Of a stretch of 64,000 nt of DNA, positions 11,091 to 22,277 are shown one piece after another. Position 1 is the first letter of the stretch, and the number at the start of each line of letters is the position of its first letter. The position numbers were made by a program, and so were the translations under genes. Source of the DNA: Romanomermis culicivorax (lineage: Eukaryota > Nematoda > Enoplea > Mermithida > Mermithidae); NCBI GenBank assembly GCA_963922205.1, contig CAWUHX010000338.1, positions 186,001 through 250,000 of the forward strand, given 5' to 3'. Under the pieces are notes generated by a model. The model saw nothing but the letters and a program-made list of their open reading frames with translations. It ran no database searches and had not been told where the DNA came from.

Positions 11091-11989
11091 CTTATCTCAC
11101 AGTGGCAGGAATTCACACTTATTGGGCCGAAGCATTAAATTAGCAGCGAGGAGGGCATCAAAAATAATTTGTAAATGTTTCAAATGTTCTTTGAATGAAT
11201 TCCAGAATACTATAATATGATCAATATAGACTAGGCAAATTTTCCAAATATAGGGGTGAAGAATTCTTTCCATCAAATGTTGAAATTTTGCGGGCCCATT
11301 CTTCAAACCGAAGGGCAAAACTTTGAACTGAAACAAACCTTCTTGGCAGATGAAGGTTTTTTGTCATGGGAATCATTGTCGAGGGGTACCTGCCAATACT
11401 GAGCCTTTAGATTGAGGGTGGTGAAAAATTTGGCTTGTCCCATATGGTCCAAGAAGTCGTCGATACGCAGAATCGGAAATTTGTCACTAGGCATGACTTC
11501 ATTGATACCATGGTAATCTACGACAGGGTGCAACGAACCATCTTTTTTCTTTACGAGGAATAGCCGCGTGGCCCAGGGTGAGCAAGATGGCTCAATGAAA
11601 TCATTGTCGAGCATTTCTTGAATATGATGACAGACAATTGGTCTTTGTTCCATGGGGGCATAGTAATAGTGACGGGATACCAGCTTTGCTGTGCCGGTGT
11701 TGAGGCTGACTGTCAATTCCTTGATAAATGTAGATTTATTGCTGGGAAGGCTGAAAATGTCTCAGTTTTGTTGAAGCATACCGAGGGCTTTTGCCTTTTG
11801 GGCGGCATCAACAAGCCTCTTCTGAGTCATTTTGTTCAGGGCCAAATCGAGCTTCTGTTTGTTGGTATGGTGCAGTAGTGATTTATCAAGCACAGACAGT
11901 TCGTGGTTGGTCAAATCTCGATCTGATGCGGTGGCGGTGACATAGAAATCTTCAAAATGGATGACAGATTCTAAAGGATGTTTTGCCAT
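11090..11989 (-). pseudogene. Reverse transcriptase of element 1 (decayed)
   Basis: Two frames carry the RT fingers and palm. Frame 11303-11716 has [43 protein letters not shown] and [16 protein letters not shown]. Frame 11097-11336 has [18 protein letters not shown] and, at the catalytic site, ICLVYIDHIIV, so the usual YxDD is YIDH. A single frameshift near 11320 separates them. The preceding segment (11762-11989) links to the protease. The motifs place it in Ty3/gypsy (Metaviridae-type) elements. The loss of the second catalytic Asp and the frameshift make it inactive. Confidence 0.9.
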
Positions 11990-11999
11990 GGCAAGTCAT

Positions 12000-12590
12000 T
12001 GGTTAGGGCGAAGTTTGATGCTGTTTGGTGTGTTGTTGACAAACTATAATGGACACATATCATTAGTGATATTGACAATCAGGGTTTCAATTGGAAATTC
12101 TGTGGGGACTTGATTGTTGGGCAAAGGTTGAACAATTAGATTGGGAATAGAAGCTGAAGTCCATGGAAAAAGTGTACTGGTTACCCATTGCTGGCAGTTT
12201 GGCGAAATGGAAACGGAAGCTTGAGCGATGAAGAAAATCGGTTTGGCTAGTTCTGTAACCTCCATCCCCATGAGGGCAGTTGGTGTAAACTAGGTTGGGA
12301 CTGCGGAACCAAATGTTTTGCTTCCATTTCTTATATTTGGCTGAAAGTATCTGATTTATCTTCACAAAAACTTACTCTTTCTTCTTCGGTAATTTTTTCT
12401 AATATGTTGTCATAGGTGGTGCTGAGGAACAATTTTGTTAGTGGGCGGACCACAGCAATAACTTTAAGTGGTAGTTTTATGTCCTGGATCTTGATATAGT
12501 TGTCCTTGAAATTGAGAATGGCATGATATCGGGATGCACCAGGAAGTCCGTACCGATTATACATTGATCATTGCTATCATCGTCAAGGAT
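12000..12590 (-). other. Protease-RT linker region of element 1, unassigned
   Basis: Minus-strand open segments (12044-12271, 12087-12365, 12331-12564) show no motif that I can name. One has the string SRYHAILNFKDNYIKIQDIK, which is plausible for the region just after the retroviral-type protease. It is read here as decayed pol. Confidence 0.45.
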
Positions 12591-12941
12591 TCAATATTTT
12601 ATCATATGTTCTCCAAAAGCAGATTTTATGGTAATGACAACTGGACCATGGGTGGTGACGACGGCTCCATCGGGGACTTTGATTTTTCTGCAAATGGGTA
12701 GTTGGAGCAATTGCTTGTTGAAAGCACATTTAATCCAACTCGAGGACAACATGGAACATTGGGCACCAGTATCGATAAGGGCATAGGTGTTGACGCTACC
12801 AATCTTGATGGGTATTTGAAAGGTTCGTGTAGAGGCGTATTTTTTGAGGCAAGTTTTCCTTGCAGCATTAAGTTGTCTATTTGGCAAACAGATGATCGAA
12901 TATGGCAGGCATAGTTGGTGGCTTGAGCCGTTGCAGCCCAT
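12591..12941 (-). pseudogene. Retroviral-type aspartic protease of element 1
   Basis: The minus frame contains TFQIPIKIGSVNTYALIDTGA, with the D-T-G-A active-site motif of single-domain retropepsins in its normal setting (hydrophobic strand, then ALIDTGA-x-x-S-x-L), then CSMLSSSWI. The flap and the second hydrophobic-Gly motif are less clear. It lies between gag and RT, as in Ty3/gypsy elements. In intact elements it acts as a dimer to cut the Gag-Pol polyprotein. Confidence 0.75.
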
Positions 12942-13077
12942 GGGATGATGCCAGGGCTGACAATGGGAGCCGTGGTTGCAATTACTTTGGAGGGCATCCC
13001 CATGTTAGTGGTTAACGTTGGTTGGCTGTTTGTGTGTGCATCCAAATTACTGGCCATAGAGGCTGCGGAGGTTGATG

Positions 13078-15169
13078 TCAAGGCCAGTAGAGCAAGCTGG
13101 GCTTTGGTTGACTGAGAGCTGGTGTGGGAGGAATCTGTAGGCATAGTAATGTAAGGAGCGGGCGCAGCATTATAGTGAATATGTTGCTCCCATGGTGGTG
13201 CATGATCGCAATTCTGGTAAATGGCCTATGTGTTCTAAACAAGATCATTAGGGTGAGAAAAACGGTTACCTTGGTTGTAATAACCAGGAGAGCTGTGCAA
13301 ATAATTGTTGCATCTTTGGGAAGGTGCTGCACATCGTGGTCTCCATTCGCATTATCAGTGGACATCATTTGGATTTGTTCGAAAGTCTAGCGCTGGAGGT
13401 TGCAAAGTGTAACGTGGGCAGCCTTGATCGGAATGATTTAGATTGGTATTGAGCAGGGTGCGAGCAATCACAGCTTGTGGAATGGTCAAATCAGTCGCCG
13501 TAATTGTCCCATGGTTGGGAATGTTCTTGTGGAGGGGGTTGCAAGTGTGAGGTTGATACTCGTCTTGTCGATAGTTGAATAATTACTCTAGAAGAATTTC
13601 CCTTCATGGTTGCGGTTGTTGAAAAGAGACATTCTTGGCTGGTGCTGGTTGTGGTTCCTGAATCTGTCGGTCAGTGGAGGGCTTGCGGTCATGGTGGCAT
13701 TCTTGGGAAGGATCCATACTACAACCGCGGTCAAATCAGTGAAAAGAAGGTTGTGGCAATCAGGGTAGCATGGCGTCGAGCGGGGCCTGGTTCACAAGGA
13801 TGGGCCACTCTGTGGTACCCATTTCTGCTTTCATGGCATTAAGAATACCGCGGGTCTTGGTGATAATGTTGGCCAATTGCTGAACATTCGTGAAAGTTTT
13901 TGCTTGTTTGCCAATTGTCAGTTGATAGAAAACAGGCATTTTGGTTAAAAAGGTTTTGATTACTCGTTTGTGCTGGAAAGTTTGGTCCTCATCCTGGTAT
14001 AATAACTGTACATATGTCATTACCTTACTCAAGAATGCGGCAGGCTCTTCTCCGGCTTCTTCTCTTCTCTTCTCTTCTTTGGGAGCAATGGATGGGAGTT
14101 CATGCTTGAGGGTCATTTGATTACAATCGGGCAACAATTGGAACATAGGGAAATTCTTCAGGTCCTCATACCATGTCATATCTTGTATCATATTGCTTGG
14201 CATATCATGGGTAAAACAGCAGAGAGCGCTCATTTTCACATGGTTTGACGTGTCATATCCGAACTCATTTTAAAGGCGAATAAAAAAGTGTAGGAGGTGT
14301 TTATTGGTTGCAGTGCCATCAATTATGAGCGGATGCATATTGTCGACAATCATTTTAATTCGGCTATCTTCTTCTCAGTGGGACATGTGTGGGAGGTTGG
14401 ACGGAGGCTGCAGGTGATCATAACAATCGTAGAATGGATAATCTGAGAAGCCAAACAGGTGAGCCATGGGCAGTGGGCATCCCATTGGCCCAGCGCGGGG
14501 AATATTATCTTCACTGGGACAATGCAAAAATTTGTTATTATAAAGGGTATTTGTTGATGGCACTATCAGTTTGATTCTTGCTGGAGGGCAGCCATAGGCC
14601 AAAGCCAGCTTGGTTTCCCGGAAAGTGTCCTTGGTGATATAAATATCACCTGGCTCCTAGCCCTGAAACTGTGAGGTCACTGGCCATGGTCTATGCATAG
14701 GTGGGTTATTGCTCATTGCGGCAGCAGCAGTTGTTGTTGAAATTAATTGTTGCATTTGTTCGGCAAGGTACAGTGGGAACGTTGTTGGTAATCCTTGCAG
14801 CGGCTGAGTTAAGTTGTTTGAGGGTGTCATGCACTTCTAATCGAAAATTTAGAACTTCATCTGTGTTGGCAATAGCTATACTGCAGGGGTGGTCATCAGC
14901 AGGCACTAGGGTGGTGGCTGGGGCCAGTGGTGGATCGAGGTTGACGAAATATTCTGTGGAAACAGTCCAGTGGATGTTTGGGTCAATTGCTGATGACGGG
15001 ATGTTTGCTGGTTGTGGCAATGATGGTGCGGCCAGCGCACCAGCATTGCTAGGGGCTGTGAGGCTTGAAACATGTCCCGAAACTGGTGGTGGGGCTGAAT
15101 TTGTTGGGGCGCAAGCTGACCATTGGGCAGGCGGTATCTGTTTTGTTTCATGTTTGTGAGGCCAAGCAT
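13078..15169 (-). pseudogene. gag-like region of element 1
   Basis: Minus-strand segments with the composition of a capsid/nucleocapsid precursor. Frame 13760-14239 is the best preserved (~160 residues). It has a helical block ([16 protein letters not shown]...[25 protein letters not shown]...[15 protein letters not shown]) in the style of gypsy capsid. Frames at 14706-15169 are Pro/Gln/Asn-rich, as in N-terminal Gag. I did not find an intact CCHC knuckle between 13100 and 13760. The assignment rests on position (between the 5' LTR and the protease) and composition. Confidence 0.55.
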
Positions 15170-15473
15170 TGCTAAAAGTAGGAGGAATTGGATTTAGAGG
15201 GGGGGTTGATTGTGAAATGTTGGGATTGAGCAGCAGAAGTATTTCATCAAAGTTCGAAATTCTGTGTGTGGCAGTTTATGCAGCATTAGGCAAACTCGAT
15301 CCAGATTCATGGCCTTGTTGGTCAGGCAGTGAGTGTCTCACACATGGCATATTTGTGAGGGATTTCTAAAATCCTTATCAATATCCCTGAGCACAAGAGC
15401 AGCATGGGCGATTTTCCAGACTTGGAAATGTGAGTTGGATGCAGTGCAACAGCATGGAAATGAAGCATGCGAA

Positions 15474-15488
15474 CCAAGCAGCTCACCA
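15474..15488 (-). promoter_or_regulatory. Candidate primer-binding site of element 1
   Basis: On the element strand the 5' LTR ends ...ATTACA, and after one base comes TGGTGAGCTGCTTGG. A PBS normally starts with TGG within a few bases of the LTR. I could not match the rest to a particular tRNA 3' end. Confidence 0.35.
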
Positions 15489-15489
15489 A

Positions 15490-15935
15490 TGTAATATTCA
15501 AAAATATTGTTGGGGCTTTGAATGAAGGCAGGCAGGAGTTGGGTCCAGTGATTGTCCTTAATGCACATGTTTCCAGCACCCACACTACCTGATGAACTAA
15601 ATTCTTGAAGTACTTAAATCTCACAGTAAAATAACCCAAAATAGAAAATCTTCTGTTTCCTAATTTGAATTCCCAATAAGCTAAATCCAAAAGAGGAGAC
15701 TTTTCTCCTGATAATTTTACCTATGAAAAACAACACACTTACATACACAAACAATGGGTGGGTGGAATATAATGAAAGAGTCCCACATGCTGGGAAATAT
15801 GAAAAGACACACAGGGAAACAAAACTAGTAGACAAAATATATTAATAATAATGCACATGAGAGCTCACCACATGTGTACCAAAACTGAATTACAGTAAGA
15901 CGCTCTCGGAAGGTCCACGTCATTCGCCCTCTAAA
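15490..15935 (-). repeat. 5' LTR of element 1 (outer end lost)
   Basis: It matches 3181-3620 over ~445 bp, starting TGTAATATTC on the + strand and running to about GTCATTCGCC. After that the two copies diverge, so ~80 bp of the outer LTR (the U3 start on the element strand) are missing. The loss would remove promoter sequence of the element. Confidence 0.75.
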
Positions 15936-16439
15936 GCAAAACTCAGGGCACAGTCTGTGCTTGGAGGAACTCTTGAAATTTTGGCAACCTTTCCAATTTT
16001 TTGAATTAAAAAAATAGGATCATAGGTGGCGCAGCATCAACCTGTAATATACTTGACCCGGTAAAATCTGACTAACCCTTACCCCTAGAGCAAAAAAGGC
16101 TTATAGATAGAGACATGTGGTTTTTGCATAGTATCCGCCATGTGGGCAAACATGGGGGTGGCAAAGGTCATTGGGGGTCAATATTCAAATGAGGCTCGGT
16201 GGGGTGCCAAAAACATGGAAAAACGGCCTTTTTAGGGCCCTCAGTTGCAGCAGGTTCCTCAATGGGTATGCATCCCTGGACCTTGATACTTTTACCCATG
16301 CATCTATGATGTGTCCATTCAAAGTGGTTTTTTTATTTTCTGAAAATATTGACTTGGTTAAACTATATGAGTGACCAAAGGTAGAGAAAATCCCCTTGAT
16401 TTGGGTTCAAAAAAACATTTTTTGTGAAAACATTTAGTG
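15936..16439. other. Intronic sequence, nothing recognised
   Basis: No repeat partner, coding motif or structured element was seen between the truncated LTR and the first satellite unit. Confidence 0.4.
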
Positions 16440-16560
16440 TTATCTGATTATTCTGAGTGTAAACAAAGGTATTTCAATTGTCTTATTGAGGAAAGGCTTT
16501 TTCGCTATTGGGAATTCAATGGATCCAGTCACTTTACACAAAAAATTATTCTTGTTGAGA
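16440..16560. repeat. Single satellite unit left of element 2
   Basis: This has the same sequence type as the array at 20857-22110: GTGTAAACAAAGGTATTTC..., CTATTGGGAATTCAATGG and GTCACTTTACACAAAAAATT. With the array resuming directly right of the LTR at 20856, it suggests that element 2 inserted into a pre-existing satellite tract. Confidence 0.7.
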
Positions 16561-16758
16561 CTCTGGATCTGGTAACCCACCAAGAATTGAGATTGATTTG
16601 ATTCCCAAAAATGTTTTAGGCAGGAGTTCCAAGAAGTTCTGACCTTAATATTAGGACTTGCTTTTGCATTGGGCCGGGGCAAGCATGCCTTTCTGGAAAA
16701 ATCGGGAAAACCCACTTGTAAATCGATCGAATTTGAAATTGTTATAAATCGAGAAATC

Positions 16759-17030
16759 TGTGATTTCCCAATTTCAAATAATCAGTAACAGGGTTGCGAT
16801 AATTAGTGCAGTGGGAATTTATTGGAGAAACGACTGGATGGAGCAGAATATGAAATGAACAATGAAATCACTGACCAAATTTGGGCATACACAATGACTA
16901 CAGTAATTGCATCACCTGGTTTGAATTAAGATGGCATGGTGGGGGCATGCTCATCTTTGGTTGTAAAGATAGAGAAAATGTAAAGTGATATTAAAACAGT
17001 TGTGAAAAACTGGAAAATGCCCCTACAACA
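16759..17030 (-). repeat. 3' LTR of element 2
   Basis: On the + strand it begins TGTGATTTCCC and ends CTACAACA. The same ending is used by element 1, so on the element strand both start TGTTGTAG. Its match at 20582-20856 is continuous. Confidence 0.75.
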
Positions 17031-17039
17031 CCCCACCCC

Positions 17040-17779
17040 TAGCAGCAGATTGCCTTAAGCAATCAAACTACAAGTTGCATCAGAGTCATTGTAGTGGGAG
17101 AATTTTCCTCTCCTCATTTTTGAAAAAATGAGGGCAAGACGTAACAAAATCGAAAATGGCGAGAAGATGAAACTTATGGATACTTACTTAACTAGGTGAG
17201 AGATGGCAACTGCAAACTGGTTGTGTAAAATTGGTCATCACAAAGAAAAATGTGCACATAAAAAATAATTTCATAGGACTGGGCCGAAAACTGTACAAAA
17301 GCTCCAAAAATGAAAGTAAAAAGAGGGCAGCTAGATTATCTTTTTGAGCAGAGAAATTAAAGAAAACAAACAAAAGAAAGACAGAAGAACTAAACATATC
17401 AGCAGTTGTGGCAGACAGCTGATCTAACCCCGAGCAGTGTGGGAACCAGAACATTGATGTGACTGGTGAGGAGGTTGTTGAGTATCATCAGGTAGATCAT
17501 TGGCGTCAGTTACAATGTGAGGGTGATCAGGAGGAGCAGAGTCACAAGATAGTGGCATAGGAGGTAGATCAGAAACAGCAGGTATGTAAAATAGGCTGAG
17601 AATATGATGATTAACCTGATGTTCAGCATGGGCATTGGCGCGAACCTGCAGCCAACTTCCTTAGCTTCCCAGGGTCATTGACACCTATGTCTTCAGGTTT
17701 TTGAAGAATAGTTTCAATCATCTCAACAGAGAAATTATGGGCAGTAGCGTAGTGCATCAGACGTGACAATGATCAACAT
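17040..17779 (-). other. 3' internal region of element 2, unassigned
   Basis: A minus-strand hydrophobic open segment (17188-17454) and a few short frames occur here. None has a recognisable motif, and the hydrophobic frame is Phe/Leu-rich because the opposite strand is purine-rich. It corresponds in position to the ORF3 tail or 3' UTR. Confidence 0.35.
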
Positions 17780-18923
17780 TCATGCAAGAGAGTGAGGGTA
17801 CCTGTTTGGGGCTGACAAAGTAGCAGCTTGTGATGTAGAAACAGATGTGGAGGGTACAGAAGTGGAAGTTCTTGCAGTAGTGGAAGCAGTTGACGTTAGG
17901 CTAGAAGAAGGAAGCTGAGTAGTTGCACTCATGGCAGTAGACAAGGTGGATTGTAATACTACAGGAGCTTGCTGAACAGATAGAGGAGGTGGAGGAGGTT
18001 GAGCAGCAGCTGCAGCGCTTAGCTGGTGCTGTTGCTGAAACTGATCAGTAGGTGTTGGAAAAGAGATAGGATACACAGCCTGTGGTTCCTTTATAGACAA
18101 TGGTGGGCTGTGGTGTGGCATAAGCCCCTGGAGGAGGAGGAAGTTGAGCAGGGAATTGATACTGAGGAACAACAGTTGGTTGATACTGTTGTTGAACATA
18201 AGGCTGGTAGATGGGTGCAACAGCTGTGGTTGGCTGTTGTGGTAGGCCAAAACCAAGTGGAAAAGAAATGGAAAACAGAGATGGAATAGTTTCTATTGGA
18301 ACTTTAGGATCAGATTTTTTCTGACATTGCGACCTAACTACAGGTTTGGGAGAGGGCTGATGTTGTGAAAAACACTGAGGCCTAACTCTAGAATGATGCA
18401 GTTTATATTGCTGAGCAGGCGTTGACTTAGGCTTAGTTACAGGTTTGGTCTTGGAAACCTCAGGGCCTTCCTGAGTGGCCAGAGAAGACTTTGCAGTTGG
18501 TTTGTGAGATTTGCCAGATTTGTCCTGAGGTTCAATCTTCTGTTTCTTAAGTTGACTAGGGAGATAGTGAAGGACATTCATAACAGGTTTACCAGAGATG
18601 TCAAGGATGTGGAAGTTGATGACAACTTTAGTTCCTGCTTGGATCTGAGCTAACGCTTCAGTGAGGTCTTCCCAAATGAGCCTAGGACCAGAAATTGGAG
18701 TGGCAGAAGTGGAAGTTGAAGGTTTTGCGACTACAGTGGCTGCAGCAACCTTAGGTATACAAAAAGGTTGCATAGTTTTGGCAGGTGAACACGATTGAGT
18801 TGCAGAAGTTGACAGTTGAGGCTGCACTGGAACTTGAGGTTGTGGTGCAGTGCTCACAGGTTGAGGTTGAGGAGGAGCAGGTGTTTGAACAGTAGGAGTG
18901 TCAAAAAAATTTGTTTGAACCAT
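17780..18923 (-). pseudogene. Pro/Gln/Thr-rich protein of element 2, frameshifted
   Basis: Two overlapping minus frames (18045-18923, 292 residues; 17780-18256, 158 residues) together make a low-complexity protein. Between Pro/Gln-rich stretches lies one ordered-looking block, RLIWEDLTEALAQIQAGTKV...FHILDISGKP, then a Lys/Ser-rich basic region. I recognise no family. By position it is the C-terminal part of the same reading unit as the exonuclease frame upstream (19130-19890), as in elements 1 and 3. The change of frame near 18100-18250 indicates decay or a frameshift. Confidence 0.45.
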
Positions 18924-19129
18924 TGCTGGCTGAGCTGTGGTTAGTGCAGGAGTGGTAGGTAGAGGGCCAAAAATAGATGTATATCTACAATGTGGCCAGT
19001 AGGTAACTTAGTGTCCAAATCTATCCCATGGCTAATTAGAGCCTGTGTGATATTATCAATGATGCAAGGGTCAAACAAGTCATGAGGAAAGACTTGAGCA
19101 GTGCAGAAGATTTCATCAAAGAGATCATA

Positions 19130-19890
19130 GTGACCTGAGGCGAGATATAGCAGAATTAAATAAAAAGTGTCTAAACCTGCATATATCAGCGTCTCTCCAA
19201 ACAGTTCGTGTTCAGAAGGGTCACATAATACATGGGGTTCTTAGAGAAGGCGTGATTAATAGGGACAGTGTCCCAAGCCCACATGCAGGTTATGCATGCT
19301 TTGAGGGTACGACGTTCAGGTAAAAAGCTGATAAGCTGGGCTTTTTTGAAGTGATCAGGATCTTTGTCAATGACCTTCAGGAACCAGAAGAGGTCAACCA
19401 TTGGTATCTTGGGGATGACCGTAGGTTCAGCATTCTGGCTCTCAGTGCGAAACTTAGGACCAACTAGAGAATGTAGAGTACGCCAATCATTGTTGGCAGT
19501 AAAAGCACTTCGATAATACCCACAACAGTGTGGATATTATTGAAGTGCTTAAAGAATGCTTTCTGTGGTCAAAAGAGCTTCGAAAACAAGAGCTTGGCCA
19601 TCAGGATAGGCAAGTTGGATGTAGCAAGGTAAGGTCTTAGTGTCAGTGTTAAATGGTATAAAAGAACAATGTTGAAACTTTGATAGGTCTGATGTGTTAA
19701 TCGACTCCGTGTCGAAGCCAATCAGAGTGTATCCATGAAAATTAGGTGTCTGCAAGGCTGAGTGCAGGTTGCCTGGGAGTATGAACTCTGGGGAGGAAAT
19801 GAAACTAGGAGGATGCTGGAACAATGACATGTACCACTGGGCCAGCTCTCTTACGCTGATGAGCCTTTTGACATTGAATTCTGAAAACAT
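19130..19890 (-). pseudogene. DEDDy exonuclease-like domain of element 2
   Basis: The minus frame 19549-19890 has GYTLIGFDTESI (motif I, D-x-E) followed by YIQLAYPDGQALVFEAL, the usual strand pair of RNase D/WRN-type exonucleases. After a frameshift, 19186-19401 contains LPERRTLKACITCMWAW (compare FIPEERTLKAMVSAMWAF in the copy at 62 kb). Read in another frame, ~19150-19200 gives the motif III form YAGLDTFYLILLY. The N-terminal leader (LAQWYMSLFQHPPSF) matches that of the other elements. The gene is broken by frameshifts. Confidence 0.6.
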
Positions 19891-20581
19891 TCAATTTATA
19901 TAATGCTCCCTAATAAGGAGGAGATCACCGAGAGCAGGTACTTGGATAAAGATACTTAAACAGATGTGGAAGTTAGAAAATGTAGTTTTTTGACCAAAAG
20001 TATAGGAAAATAAGGAAATAGTTTTTGGAAAGTTTTGGAAAAGAAATTATTTGAGAATTAGAAAATTAGGGAAATTAGGAAAAGTTTTAAGATTAGGATT
20101 AGGAAAAGAAATTATTTGAGAGTATCATGATGAGAATGTTTTGAACTTTGGAAAATTAGTTGTATTTTGTTTTTGAAAAATTTGAAAAGTTTGGAATTTT
20201 TAAAATTTTGGATATTTTTGTTTAGAATTCGAAATTTTTGGACACACGGCATTCTTGATTATGGACTTGAGCATGACTTTCACTACCAAAGTTAACTTGA
20301 GATTAACTTCAGAAGCAGTCTCCAGCCTCAGTGTCGGAAATTGCACAAGCTAGGCCAAGGCATAACGATTGATTGGATCGGTGGAAACTGACCACTGGAA
20401 GCAGGGCCATGCGCAGAATTTTTTCATGGAGGGCGGACTACATTTTTTTACTGAATAGCCCCAAAAAATGTTGATTTTATGCGATACACTGTGTGCATGC
20501 TGCCTATGGGGGGGCGGCCGCCCCCTGCCCCCCTTGTGCACAGCCCTGACTGGAAGTCTTGTTGGCTCTCAGGCAGAAATC
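19891..20581 (-). other. 5' internal region of element 2, no coding motif
   Basis: AT-rich, with repeated GAAAATTAGG- and TTTTGGAAA-like phrases at 19970-20230 and a G/C-homopolymer patch near 20505-20535. No gag-like frame is seen where gag would be expected. Confidence 0.4.
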
Positions 20582-20856
20582 TGTGATTTCCCAATTTAAA
20601 ATAATCAGTAACATGGTGGCGATAATTAGCATGGCAGGAATTTATTGGAGAAAGGACCAGACACAGCAGAATATAAAATGAACAATGAAATCACCGACCA
20701 AATTTCAGCACATGATGCAATGAATACAGTAATTGTGTCGCCTGGCTTGAATTAAGATGGCATGGTGGGGGCATGCTCATCTTTGGTTGTAAAGATCAAG
20801 AAAATGTAAAGTGACATTAAAACAGTTGTGGAAAACTGGAAAATGCCACTACAACA
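20582..20856 (-). repeat. 5' LTR of element 2
   Basis: This is the counterpart of 16759-17030, beginning TGTGATTTCCC and ending CTACAACA at 20856, after which satellite sequence resumes (GTGCGAACAAGCATATTTTCG). Confidence 0.75.
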
Positions 20857-22110
20857 GGTGCGAACAAGCATATTTTCGTGATTTTTTGGTGTAAGGGGTT
20901 TTTGATGGTGGGAAATTCAATGGATGTGGTCACTATCATCATCAATGTAAACAAACGTCTTTATGTACTTTTTGAGGGGAGTGTTTTCTCGACCATTGGG
21001 GAATCAATGGACGCACTTAGTTTACACAAAAAAAATTATTTCGAGTGTAAGCAAGTGTATTTTCGTCATTTTTTGGGGAAGGGGTTTTTGACTATTGGTA
21101 ATATGATAGATGCTGACACTTTACACAAAAACAATTCATCCCCAGTGTAAACAAACGTATTTCCATGATTTTTGGTGGAAGGAGTTTTTGAGGGCAGGGA
21201 GTTCAACGGATGTGGTCACTTTACAGAAAAGTTATCCTGTGAGTAAAACTAAGGTATTTCCATGTTTTTTTAAGAAGGGGTTTTCGACTATTGGGAATTC
21301 AAAGGATGCAGTCACTGTATACAAGAAAAATTATCCTGGGTGTAAACAAGCATATTTTCGTTATTTTTGGGGAAGGAGTTTTCGACTATTGGGAATTTAG
21401 TGGATGCGGTAACTTTACACAAAGAATATCCTGGGTGTAAACAAGTGTATTTTTGTGATTTTTTAATAGGAGGAGTTTTCGTCTGCGGGGAATTCAGTAG
21501 ATGCAGTCATTTTACACGAAAAATCATCTTGGGTGTAAACAAACGTATTCTCATGATTTGTTGGTGGAAGGAGTTTTCGACTGCTGGGAATTAAATCACT
21601 ATGCAAAAAATTATCCAGTATGTAAACAAGCGTATTTTCATTAATTTTTTGGTGGCAGGGGTTTTCAACTGTGGGAAATTGAATGGATGTGGTCACTCAA
21701 CACAAAAATTTTATTCTGAGGATAAACAAGTATATCTCTATGAATTTTGGGAGGAAGGGTTTTCGACTGCAGGGAATTCAATGGATGTGATCACTTTATA
21801 CAAAAAAAATTATCTTGAGTGTAAAGAAATGCATTTCTGTGATTTTTTGGAGGGAAGGGGTTTTCAGCTATGAAGAATTCAATGGATGCAGTCAGGTCAC
21901 ACAAAAAATACTCTTAGTGTAAACAAATGTATTTCTGCGCTGTTCGGGGGTAGGGGCTTCTTACCATGGGGAATTCAATGGATGCAGTCACTTTACACAA
22001 AAAAAACTGTCGTTTGTGTAAACAAAGCTTTTTCTGTGATTTTTCGTGTTCGGGATACTTGACCATGCGAAATTCAACAGATATGGTCACTTTACATTCT
22101 GTTAGCAATG
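20857..22110. repeat. ~95-bp tandem satellite with TGTAAACA and TTTACAC motifs (about 13 units)
   Basis: About 13 units with spacing of 87-102 bases (for example starts at 21341, 21436, 21534, 21621, 21721). Each unit runs TGTAAACAAGCGTATTTTC, then TTTTTTGG(T/G)GGAAGG, TTTTCGACTATTGGGAATTC, AATGGATGCGGTCAC and TTTACACAAAAAATTATCC. The CACTTTACAC at one end and GTGTAAAC at the next start form an inverted pair across each unit junction. Eight units keep an exact TGTAAACA. Units are well diverged, so the array is old. Related units occur at 16440-16560, 35715-35815, 36286-36620 and 37521-37740. Confidence 0.85.
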
Positions 22111-22277
22111 TGTTTTACTATGTAGTTTACATATCTTTCATTTTTACCAGAATTGAAGATTTGTAGTTAGATTGTTTTTTATCATTTCTTTGATGTGAAG
22201 ATGAACAAATTTAAAACTTCAATGTGCTTCTGTGAAGGTTGTCATGCATGGTTGAAGCCCACTAAAAAGAGGTGGAC

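Larger units (their letters stand above)
3181..15935 (-). mobile_element. Ty3/gypsy-type LTR retrotransposon with exonuclease-bearing ORF3 (element 1, defective)
   Basis: Two similar terminal repeats (3181-3697 and 15490-15935, roughly 90% alike by eye) bound an internal region that reads on the minus strand. In order from the right it holds a gag-like region, aspartic protease, reverse transcriptase, the end of RNase H, integrase, and then ~5.7 kb of third ORF before the 3' LTR. The order protease-RT-RNase H-integrase is that of Ty3/gypsy. The element lies antisense in the last intron of the carrier gene. It is dead: it has many frameshifts and stops, a missing RNase H core, a changed RT catalytic pair, a changed integrase Asp and a right LTR truncated by ~80 bp. 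A related copy occupies 54418 to the window end. Confidence 0.85.
16759..20856 (-). mobile_element. Compact LTR element with exonuclease and Pro-rich ORFs, no pol (element 2)
   Basis: Two terminal repeats of ~272-275 bp (16759-17030, 20582-20856; roughly 90% alike by eye) bound a 3.5-kb internal region read on the minus strand. A purine-rich tract lies next to the left LTR (17031-17040), followed by CAGATTGCCTTAAGCAATC, which resembles the same position in element 1 (TAGATCGCCCTAAGCGATT), so the two families are related at their 3' ends. Inside are an exonuclease-like frame and a Pro/Gln-rich frame. I see no capsid, protease, RT or integrase motif, so it is probably mobilised in trans. No clear target duplication was found. 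Confidence 0.7.

Noticed and set aside
21463-22108. Frames of 60-90 residues through the satellite on both strands (repeated KNYPGCKQAYF-like)
   Set aside because: The repeated peptide simply reflects the ~95-bp DNA unit. Unit lengths of 87-102 bases shift the frame, so no coding selection is visible.
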